DNA from: CAYMJV01 sp964390545 | GTDB lineage: Bacteria > Desulfobacterota > BSN033 > UBA1163 | DNA length: 47,899 nucleotides | Assembly (NCBI GenBank): GCA_964390545.1 | Contig: CAYMJV010000012.1 | Coordinates: forward strand, 1 to 47,899 | Direction: 5' to 3' | In this document: positions 42,212 through 47,899 of the stretch, piece after piece | Position numbering within the stretch: position 1 is the stretch's first letter | Layout of the letters: each line of letters opens with the position of its first letter | The notes under the pieces: model-generated | Seen by the model: the letters and a program-made list of their open reading frames with translations, nothing else | Told to the model about the DNA's origin: nothing | The model's database searches: none | Position numbers and translations under genes: made by a program

Positions 42212-42239
42212 ATGATACACCTTCAATGTCTTTTGTCAA
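42212..42239 (-). promoter_or_regulatory. Promoter of the RHH-GIY-YIG-HEPN cassette
   Basis: On the minus strand TTGACA (42239-42234), a 16-bp spacer and TATCAT (42217-42212), 32 bp before the RHH start codon. All five genes and the integrase remnant read in this direction. Confidence 0.55.
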
Positions 42240-42395
42240 CTTTTTTTGCGTTTTGACAATAGGCCGGCGATATGGTCTTTTTAGGGTAGCAATTCGGGAC
42301 TTTTGTGTAAAGCCCTTCCACTTTTTGGGTTGGACAAAATTGTAATGTTCGGTGAAAACAACATGAACCTGATGGCTTATGATGATTGAGAAAAC

Positions 42396-42413
42396 TTGGT
42401 ATGAAAAATGCTT
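42396..42413 (+). promoter_or_regulatory. Sigma-54 promoter of the PEP-CTERM gene
   Basis: TTGGTATGAAAAATGCTT: GG at 42398-42399 and GC at 42410-42411 are ten bases apart, the fixed spacing of -24/-12 promoters. The start of transcription would be near 42423, 47 nt before the ATG. PEP-CTERM genes are known to be controlled by sigma-54 with the PrsR regulator in many species. Confidence 0.6.
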
Positions 42414-42469
42414 AAAAACCTACTGAATAAATCTATTCACTCATTATTTAAATATTAGGGGGGTGAATC

Positions 42470-43090
42470 ATGAAAAGGACATCTTCTTTAATAATTGTTT
42501 TGGTAATTGTATTCGGAGTAGCGGTGACCTCCAATGCCACAACGATAGTGAGTTTATACGGTGATGAAGATGGTTTCGGGATAGGCACATTGCCCGGGTA
42601 TATGCACGGCGGTGATATTTTTACAATTAATCCTGACCCATCTGACCCACCTTATACAGATACATTGATGTATGACACCCATTCATGGACTCAGACATAC
42701 GATATTTCAAGTCTTAAAGAAATAAAAAGTGCGTCATTGGAAGTATTTATTGTTGGCTTAGGTTTAGGGGGAGTCTCTGCCCCGATATATATAAATGGCC
42801 AATTCTTAGGGAATTTGTCCCCAGGGGAAGACCTGTCTATAATTCCCAATCCAGAGCTGGATGGCAATGTTGCACGGCTGGATACTTTTGACCTAATGCC
42901 TTTTACAAGTTATTTGGGCGGGTCAACAACTTTTACCATAATCACTACTTCACAAGACGGGTGGGCCTTAGATTATAGCCAACTAACTGTCTCGGATAGG
43001 TGCAAACCCGTTCCCGAACCCTCCACCATGCTCCTTCTCGGTTCCGGTCTAATTGGTCTTTTGGGACTTAGGAGAAAGTTTAGAAAGTAG
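42470..43090 (+). CDS. PEP-CTERM exosortase-sorted surface protein
   Basis: A 206-aa exported protein. Signal peptide (about 1-23, ending SNA), a beta-rich body with ASLEVFIVGLG and TTFTIITTSQDGWALDYSQL, and a C-terminal sorting signal VPEPSTMLLLGSGLIGLLGL then RRKFRK: PEP motif, membrane span, basic tail. Exosortase would cut and anchor or release it at the cell surface, usually with extracellular polysaccharide. No exosortase is in the window. A GGGGGG-type SD lies before the ATG, and a terminator follows. Confidence 0.88.
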   Translation: MKRTSSLIIVLVIVFGVAVTSNATTIVSLYGDEDGFGIGTLPGYMHGGDIFTINPDPSDPPYTDTLMYDTHSWTQTYDISSLKEIKSASLEVFIVGLGLGGVSAPIYINGQFLGNLSPGEDLSIIPNPELDGNVARLDTFDLMPFTSYLGGSTTFTIITTSQDGWALDYSQLTVSDRCKPVPEPSTMLLLGSGLIGLLGLRRKFRK

Positions 43091-43117
43091 TCCTATATTT
43101 AATTGTCAAAGAGCGAA

Positions 43118-43147
43118 GGCGGGGTCAAAATGACCCTGCCTTTTTTT
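43118..43147 (+). terminator. Rho-independent terminator after the PEP-CTERM gene
   Basis: GGCGGGGTC (43118-43126), AAAAT loop, GACCCTGCC (43132-43140), then seven T. An A-rich stretch on the left is limited, so it works mainly in the plus direction. Confidence 0.85.
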
Positions 43148-43215
43148 GTTTCGATTCTCACCTCTCTTTTATCAAGTTTTTTCAATTTTAGTCATCCAAG
43201 AATAAAAAAAGGGAC

Positions 43216-43392
43216 TTACTCTCTTTCTCTCAACCATTGATCAATCTGATCCTTAACATAACGCCATTGTGCCCCCACCTTTCTCCCGGGGATCTTTCCC
43301 TTCTCGCTCAATCGATAAACGGTGATCTCCGCTATATCCAAATATTTTGCCAGTTCCTTCACTCCAAATGCCGATCCCCTGATCTCTTTCAT
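43216..43392 (-). CDS. Excisionase/MerR-type HTH protein
   Basis: A 58-aa DNA-binding protein: FGVKELAKYLDIAEITVYRL followed by SEKGKIPGRKVGAQWRY, the layout of the HTH_17 excisionase family (helix-turn-helix plus wing with a KIPGRKVG loop). AGGAGG lies nine bases before the ATG. Such proteins direct excision of mobile elements or act as small regulators. It lies at the far side of the island from the integrase remnant. Confidence 0.78.
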   Translation of the reverse strand: MKEIRGSAFGVKELAKYLDIAEITVYRLSEKGKIPGRKVGAQWRYVKDQIDQWLRERE

Positions 43393-43485
43393 GCCTTGAT
43401 CCTCCTATGGTTAAGACTGATAAGACTTGATAAAACGGCCTCCAGAATGCCCTACAAGCCACGATGTCAAATCTCCCCATCTTCC

Positions 43486-43704
43486 TCACACTCCCTCAAA
43501 ACTATCTCTTAAAAGAAGGCCGATTCTTAAACACTCCATACCCTCATTTATTCCAGAGCTGATCTTTTCATCCAAAATTCGCTCTTTCTTCAATGATCCA
43601 TCAACCGACCGTTTTGAACTCCCGATGCCCTCACAGTATTGAGTCCAACTTCGGGAATGTTTTCCCGAGGTTAAGTCTGTTCTTTGTCCTTGTGCTCTTA
43701 ACAT
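43486..43704 (-). CDS. Small protein of unknown function
   Basis: A 72-aa frame starting MLRAQGQRTDLTSGKHSRSW and continuing TQYCEGIGSSKRSVDG. The TDLTS...SW..YC..IG.SK pattern resembles a helix-turn-helix segment seen in mobile-element proteins, from memory and unconfirmed. The ATG at 43704 has GAGG only three bases upstream. It begins 20 bp after the stop of the next upstream small gene. Confidence 0.4.
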   Translation of the reverse strand: MLRAQGQRTDLTSGKHSRSWTQYCEGIGSSKRSVDGSLKKERILDEKISSGINEGMECLRIGLLLRDSFEGV

Positions 43705-43723
43705 CTCCCTCGCAATCCAGAGT

Positions 43724-43927
43724 TCATTTAAACATCGGGATCGGCTTCGATGTATGCGTCCCGATTTTTAGCAATTCGGTGAGTGTTTTCGTGTCACCCC
43801 GTTTGGCCTTCAATACGAGTTCAACTGGATACTCTCGCCGCAATTTCCGATCCTTCGGATTCAACCCCCGATCTTCGATAAGGCGATCAATGATTTCTTT
43901 TGTGTCCATATCTTTCATTCTTTTCAT
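43724..43927 (-). CDS. Small protein of unknown function
   Basis: A 67-aa protein, MKRMKDMDTKEIIDRLIEDR at the start, rich in Lys, Glu and Leu, probably helical. AAGGAG lies six bases before the ATG, so it is likely translated. Together with the 72-aa frame and the HTH gene it forms a minus-strand group of short genes at the right edge of the island. Confidence 0.5.
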   Translation of the reverse strand: MKRMKDMDTKEIIDRLIEDRGLNPKDRKLRREYPVELVLKAKRGDTKTLTELLKIGTHTSKPIPMFK

Positions 43928-44062
43928 GTCAATCTCCTTGAAAAAGGGAGCCGGATCTTCGGATCTTCCCTACTACCTCCGGCCAAGGAAAAAATCGAGC
44001 ACAAAAAGGGAGGATCCCCCCCTATTGGCGCGGAGAGGGAACGCGCTATCGGCACTACCTTT

Positions 44063-44278
44063 TTACCTTTTTGTTTTGAGTCTTCGATTTTGAGGCCTCC
44101 ATTGATCCTCGGATTTGGGAATCACAGACCCCTGGAGCATCAAGTCCAGCGCATCCCCGGCCTTCAATTCCACAACCTCCATGGGCTTCGCTTGGAATTT
44201 CTCCGTTTTACCCGGAAGGACTACGCTCCGAATTGTGATATATGCCCCGATCTCTGGATTAGAGATTTCTTCTCTTTT
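44063..44278 (-). pseudogene. Remnant of a small gene, start lost
   Basis: An open frame of 71 codons that reads EEISNPEIGAYITIRSVVLP, GKTEKFQAKPMEVVELKAGD, ALDLMLQGSVIPKSEDQWRP. The composition looks coding, but only an internal ATG (44182) without SD is available. A six-A run at its 5' end joins it by frameshift to LEISKK in another frame, also without a start. Probably a decayed element gene. Confidence 0.3.
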
Positions 44279-44304
44279 TTAGAAATCTCCAAGTCAAAAA
44301 AGAC

Positions 44305-44342
44305 AGGTTGACAATCTTTTCAAAGGTAGGTTAATAATCTTT
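44305..44342 (+). promoter_or_regulatory. Promoter with a 23-bp direct repeat before thymidylate synthase
   Basis: TTGACA (44308-44313) and TAATAA (44332-44337) with an 18-bp spacer. GGTTGACAATCTTT (44306-44319) and GGTTAATAATCTTT (44329-44342) repeat with two differences, one over each hexamer, so a repressor could cover both. Confidence 0.45.
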
Positions 44343-44362
44343 AAAAACCAAAGGGGAAGACG

Positions 44363-45019
44363 ATGAAGATCGAATTGATCAAGGCGAGAGACCTGCCGGA
44401 TGCTTGGTTTCAATGTGTCTATCATATTTTTGAGAAGGGGTACGAATATACGATTGATCGCGGAAGTTTCAAAGGCCAGAAAAGGTTCGAGTATGATTAT
44501 ATCGTGATCCATATTACCCATCCTGGAACACGGCCTCTCATCCCCGACATCCCCCCTGGATGTAGCGTCCCACCCCCAACCTCGATGGAATATGTGGAAC
44601 AATATCTCGAAAAACTCATCACCTCGCGAAAGGCACCTCTTGAAACCTACACCTATGGAGAAGACCTGGAAAAACAAATCGATGAAGTGATCAATATGTA
44701 TAAGGAGGAAGGACCGAACACCAACCAGGCTTATATGGCCGTAGGCAACGCCGCTTCCATTTTTCTTCAGGATCCCCAGTGTCTCCGGGGCATTGATACC
44801 CGGATCCGTCACGGGAAGCTCCATTTCATGCCATACTTTCGTTCATGGGATTTGTGGGCGGGATTCCCGTCTAATCTCGCTGGCCTGCAACTGCTGAAAG
44901 AATATATGGCCAAAGAGATTGGCGTGGAGGATGGAGAGATCATTGCTTCCAGCAAAGGACTCCATATTTATGATTATTGCTGGGATCTTGCAAAAGCAAG
45001 AACAGGCCGAAAGGTGTGA
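44363..45019 (+). CDS. thyA: Archaeal-type thymidylate synthase
   Basis: A 218-aa enzyme that methylates dUMP to dTMP. It is shorter than the E. coli enzyme (264 aa) and matches the methanogen-type ThyA: catalytic Cys140 in DPQCLRGIDTRIRHGKLHFM, then FRSWDLWAGFPSNLAGLQLL and LHIYDYCWDLAKA with the nucleotide-binding Asn, His and Tyr. AAGGGGA precedes the ATG. The dCMP deaminase at 18582 could supply its substrate. The family is clear; the archaeal-type label is from the length and motifs. Confidence 0.85.
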   Translation: MKIELIKARDLPDAWFQCVYHIFEKGYEYTIDRGSFKGQKRFEYDYIVIHITHPGTRPLIPDIPPGCSVPPPTSMEYVEQYLEKLITSRKAPLETYTYGEDLEKQIDEVINMYKEEGPNTNQAYMAVGNAASIFLQDPQCLRGIDTRIRHGKLHFMPYFRSWDLWAGFPSNLAGLQLLKEYMAKEIGVEDGEIIASSKGLHIYDYCWDLAKARTGRKV

Positions 45020-45077
45020 TTTATTGGTCTCCCCAAGGGTTCAATTCCCTTGAGTTTGGAATTTGTTTGGATATTGA

Positions 45078-45142
45078 CCTGCCTGCCCCGCCCTCGGTCG
45101 GGACCGCCTGCCTGCCGGTAGGCAGGGAGCCGGTAGACAGGG
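45078..45142. repeat. Palindromic repeat downstream of thyA
   Basis: Starts with the same 24 bases as 34544-34567 and contains the 20-bp palindrome CCTGCCTGCCGGTAGGCAGG at 45107-45126. Sits between convergent thyA and folE2. Confidence 0.55.
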
Positions 45143-45181
45143 ATTTGGATCTCGGAATTTGATTTATGCCGTTATGATTCG

Positions 45182-45955
45182 CTACGCTTCTCGTTGCCTC
45201 TCCACGAAGGCGTAAGCACTATGGTTATGGATCGACTCGAAATTTTCTGACTCGACCGTAAACCATGTTATGTTTGGATCTTTTTTGAGCTTCTTGGCGA
45301 CTTCCCTGACCACATCCTCGACAAACATCGGGTTCTCGTAGGCCTTTTCCGTAACAAATTTTTCGTCGGGTCTCTTTAAGATCGAATAGAGATCACAGGA
45401 AGCGCAATCCTCCACGAGCTGAATGATGTCTTCGATCCAGATGAACTTTTTAAATCGGAGGTTCACTGTCACTACCGACCTCTGGTTGTGGGCCCCGAAT
45501 TGGCTGATTTCCTTGGAACAGGGGCATACCGTGGTAACCGGGACAGTGATTCCCACATAAAAGTCTTCGTTCTCGTTGCTCGAACCACAGAATCGGCAAA
45601 TATACTCCATCAGGCTCTTCGACTTGGTGACCGGAGCTTCTTTTTCAATGAAGTAGGGAAACTCGACCTCGAGATGGGCTGTTTTGGCTCTCAATTTGCC
45701 TTTCATCTCCATCAAGATTTTTGATAGGTTTTTAATAGCAATATCCCCTTTATGTTTATTCAGAATCTCCACAAACCGGCTCATATGGGTGCCTTTGAAG
45801 CGATGGGGAAGGCCCACATACATATTCACGCTGGCGACTGTGTGCTGAACCCCTTTGGCCTTATCCAAGACCGTGACCGGGTAGCGGATATTCTTCACCC
45901 CAACTTTGTTGATCTCAATTCTCCGATGATCTCGTTGACTTTGGATGTCGTTCAT
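45182..45955 (-). CDS. folE2: GTP cyclohydrolase IB
   Basis: A 257-aa enzyme making dihydroneopterin triphosphate from GTP with a non-zinc metal. ATG 45955 has GGGAG six bases upstream. Marks are HRRIEINKVGVKNIRYPV, TVASVNMYVGLPHRFKGTHM, and VCPCSKEIS...GAHNQRS. It follows queD by two bases, so the pair provides the first two steps towards queuosine or pterins. Confidence 0.93.
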   Translation of the reverse strand: MNDIQSQRDHRRIEINKVGVKNIRYPVTVLDKAKGVQHTVASVNMYVGLPHRFKGTHMSRFVEILNKHKGDIAIKNLSKILMEMKGKLRAKTAHLEVEFPYFIEKEAPVTKSKSLMEYICRFCGSSNENEDFYVGITVPVTTVCPCSKEISQFGAHNQRSVVTVNLRFKKFIWIEDIIQLVEDCASCDLYSILKRPDEKFVTEKAYENPMFVEDVVREVAKKLKKDPNITWFTVESENFESIHNHSAYAFVERQREA

Positions 45956-45957
45956 TG

Positions 45958-46329
45958 TTATCTCCCGGAATAGGTGGCGCTGGAAGTCTCTGACTCCCAT
46001 GCGGTCACCTCTTTAAGGACTGCAGGGTGCCCCTTCAACTCCGCCTTCAATCGATCAAAGATATATTTGGCAATATTTTCGGATGAAGGTTCTCTCTTAG
46101 AAAAATAAGGGAGATCATTGAGAAAGGTGTGATCCAGGCTTTTCAATATCTTTTCCACCTTCTTCTTCAAGAGTTGAAAATCGATGACGATGCCTTTTCT
46201 ATTCAATTGACGGGCGGCTACGGAAACCTCCACCTTCCAGTTGTGACCATGGAGTTCTTCACATTTCCCATGGAGGTAGCGCAATCGATGGGCACCGGAG
46301 AAGTGCGATAAAACGGTAATCTTGTACAT
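45958..46329 (-). CDS. queD: 6-carboxytetrahydropterin synthase
   Basis: A 123-aa enzyme of queuosine synthesis. It has the zinc histidines and the motif CEELHGHNWKVEV, and ends with AWESETSSATY. Length is normal. First gene of the queD-folE2 pair. Confidence 0.92.
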   Translation of the reverse strand: MYKITVLSHFSGAHRLRYLHGKCEELHGHNWKVEVSVAARQLNRKGIVIDFQLLKKKVEKILKSLDHTFLNDLPYFSKREPSSENIAKYIFDRLKAELKGHPAVLKEVTAWESETSSATYSGR

Positions 46330-46361
46330 CTCGGGTTTCCTTTCTACCTGAACAAGGCCAT

Positions 46362-47714
46362 TCAGTCCACCAGGATGATCCGAACATCCATCACATTGGT
46401 ATGGGTAGGGCCGGTGATTAACAGGTCTCCCAGTCTTTGAAAAAAGGAATAGGAATCGTTGTTCTCGAGATGGGCTTTTGGATTCAATCCCATCGCTCCT
46501 GCCCTTTCGACGGTCGTATGATCAGCGATGGCACCCGCGGCATCGGTGGGGCCATCCGTTCCATCCGTTCCTCCGCTTAAAAGGACGATCTTTTCAAAAC
46601 CCTGGATCTCCAAAGCGGCTGCCAAGGCGAATTCCTGGTTTCTTCCTCCAAGGCCATTGCCCTTGATCGTGACGGTCGTTTCTCCACCGGAGATGATACA
46701 AGCAGGTCTTGGAAGAGGGTGACCGCTTGAGAGCACTTCTTTAGCAATGGCAGAATGGAACCGGGCTGCCTCTCTTGTATCTCCGACAATGGCTGAGGAG
46801 AGGATTACGGTATGAAGACCAAGGGAGGAGGCTTCGCGCTCTGCAGAACGGAGGGCGAGGATGTTCGACCCGATGATCATATTATGGACTTTTTCAAAGA
46901 CGGGCTCACCGGGTTTGGGGGTCTCCTGGATCTTTCCTTCTCTTCCCATGGAGAGATGTTTTTGAATAGAAGGGGCGACTCTATGGATCAGATCAAACTT
47001 TCTCAAGATCTCCCATGCATCTTCATAAGTCGACCTATCTGGAACCGTGGGGCCAGACCCGATCACATCGAGTGGGTCCCCTACCACATCGGAGAGGATG
47101 AATCCGATGACCGTAGAGGGATAGGCCCACCGAGCCAGCCAGCCACCTTTCATCTGTGAGATATGCTTTCGGATTGTGTTGATCTCTCCAATATCTGCTC
47201 CACAATCGAGGAGGAGTTGGGTGACCTGCTGTTTCTCTTCAAGGGTGATCCCATCCACAGGGAGTGGAAGAAGGGCTGAACCTCCGCCCGATAGAAGAAA
47301 AATGACCAAATCTCCGGGACCCGATGCTTTGAGCAAGCTCTGGATCTTCTTTGCTCCTTCGAAACCTTCCTGGTCCGGAATCGGGTGGCCCGCTTCGATG
47401 ATGGTGGTCTTCTTGAGAGGAAGGGTGTGGCCATATTTGGCGGTGATGATTCCTTGGGTAATCCGATCCGCAAAGATGTGTTCAATGGCTGAGGCCATGG
47501 ATGCAGAAGCCTTTCCCGCTCCAGTCAGAAATATATTCTTGAATCCATCGAGACGAAACGCTTTTTCTGACCCCTCTTCGGTCTTGATGAGAAGCTGATT
47601 CCCTTGAATTCGAACCGTATCTTTCAGTTTTTGGGCAGGATCGACAGCGGAAACCGCTTTCGAAAACATTTGCTTTACCATTCCCCTCATCTCTTCCAAA
47701 GAGAATCTTCCCAA
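46362..47714 (-). CDS. Glycerate 2-kinase (MOFRL family)
   Basis: About 450 aa; phosphorylates D-glycerate to 2-phosphoglycerate. Marks: GAGKASASMA, FLLSGGGSALLPLP, GFILSDVVGDPLDVIGSGPT and, at the C-terminus, SGGTDGTDGPTDAAGA of the MOFRL domain. The start is uncertain: TTG 47714 has AAGGAG six bases upstream; the frame is open to a TTG at 47768, and internal ATGs at 47687 and 47678 also fit the family, which begins near AVSAVDP. Confidence 0.88.
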   Translation of the reverse strand: MGRFSLEEMRGMVKQMFSKAVSAVDPAQKLKDTVRIQGNQLLIKTEEGSEKAFRLDGFKNIFLTGAGKASASMASAIEHIFADRITQGIITAKYGHTLPLKKTTIIEAGHPIPDQEGFEGAKKIQSLLKASGPGDLVIFLLSGGGSALLPLPVDGITLEEKQQVTQLLLDCGADIGEINTIRKHISQMKGGWLARWAYPSTVIGFILSDVVGDPLDVIGSGPTVPDRSTYEDAWEILRKFDLIHRVAPSIQKHLSMGREGKIQETPKPGEPVFEKVHNMIIGSNILALRSAEREASSLGLHTVILSSAIVGDTREAARFHSAIAKEVLSSGHPLPRPACIISGGETTVTIKGNGLGGRNQEFALAAALEIQGFEKIVLLSGGTDGTDGPTDAAGAIADHTTVERAGAMGLNPKAHLENNDSYSFFQRLGDLLITGPTHTNVMDVRIILVD

Positions 47715-47778
47715 GATGAACTCCTTGACTCGTAGATAAATCTTATAACCAAAAAACCCCTTAGTCAATCCTTCGGTT

Positions 47779-47806
47779 TTGCACTTTTCCTCCTTTCTGT
47801 TATATT
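47779..47806 (+). promoter_or_regulatory. Possible promoter of xseA
   Basis: TTGCAC (47779-47784), a 16-bp spacer and TATATT (47801-47806), followed by more AT-rich sequence, 40 bp upstream of the xseA start. Confidence 0.4.
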
Positions 47807-47845
47807 ATTATTATCTAATTGGCCCTCGACAGGAACCCTTTCACC

Positions 47846-47899
47846 ATGAGGCTTCCATTCCGATATATTCTCACTGTTTCTGAACTCACCCGGGAGATC
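47846..47899 (+). CDS. xseA: Exodeoxyribonuclease VII large subunit, first 18 codons
   Basis: The reading frame from ATG 47846 gives MRLPFRYILTVSELTREI and runs off the window. ILTVSELTREI is the well-known start of XseA, which degrades single-stranded DNA with XseB. AGGAA lies about ten bases upstream. Confidence 0.8.
   Translation, partial: MRLPFRYILTVSELTREI

Noticed and set aside
43593..44093. 166-codon plus-strand frame at the island edge
   Set aside because: It lies opposite SD-led minus-strand short genes, has a low-complexity Ser/Phe-rich composition and no SD.
38568..44362. Duplicated tRNA-Pro end as the second attachment site of the island
   Set aside because: No copy of the tRNA 3' or 5' segment was found by eye up to 44.3 kb.
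1..47899. CRISPR array
   Set aside because: The repeats seen are dispersed palindromes without regular spacers; no cas genes are present.

Overview
The window looks like chromosomal DNA of an anaerobic Desulfobacterota (deltaproteobacterial) organism. The grounds are the gene order yceD-rpmF-plsX-fabD-fabG-acpP-fabF-rpiB-dCMP deaminase-nrdR-ribD-ribE-ribBA-ribH-nusB, a three-gene multiheme cytochrome / heterodisulfide-reductase-like redox module, a reductive-dehalogenase-like protein, frequent TTG starts behind strong Shine-Dalgarno (SD) sites, and many GC-rich palindromic repeats between genes. This placement is an inference from gene content; no 16S rRNA gene is present.

Layout. 1-5.2 kb: the edge of a phosphate-uptake operon (pstB, pstS start), an MFS carrier, a TPR lipoprotein, a small unknown gene and an SPFH/prohibitin-like protein. 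5.3-10.7 kb (minus strand): a PAS histidine kinase, then a redox operon running hexaheme cytochrome c -> cytochrome b/heptaheme c/NarI-like fusion -> HdrD-like iron-sulfur protein. 11.4-25.2 kb (plus): a long housekeeping run for fatty-acid synthesis, nucleotide and riboflavin synthesis, in which an acyl-CoA dehydrogenase occupies the slot where fabH is usually found. 25.1-33 kb: UDP-glucuronate decarboxylase-like protein, ilvE, a YacP-like NYN protein, plsY, a DMT exporter, an RdhA-like protein and a double-FHA/LCAT-like hydrolase with a consensus promoter. 33-34.7 kb: repeats, possible structured RNA and one small gene. 34.7-38.5 kb: an MFS carrier and a gspA/gspB pair. 38.6-44.3 kb: an AT-rich accessory island next to tRNA-Pro. 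44.3 kb to the end: archaeal-type thymidylate synthase, folE2-queD, glycerate 2-kinase and the first codons of xseA.

The best candidate for an undescribed system is the minus-strand cassette at 38.7-42.2 kb. It reads ribbon-helix-helix regulator, winged-helix/GIY-YIG nuclease-like protein, two-span membrane protein, and two different small proteins each with a HEPN-type RX4H motif. It ends at a decayed zinc-ribbon tyrosine integrase beside a tRNA gene. Two nuclease-type folds, a membrane protein and a DNA-binding regulator on a mobile remnant fit a defence or toxin-type cassette, but this is an inference. Other unusual items are the b/c7/b cytochrome fusion, the FHA-FHA-lipase fusion with a nearly leaderless transcript, and several families of intergenic inverted repeats.
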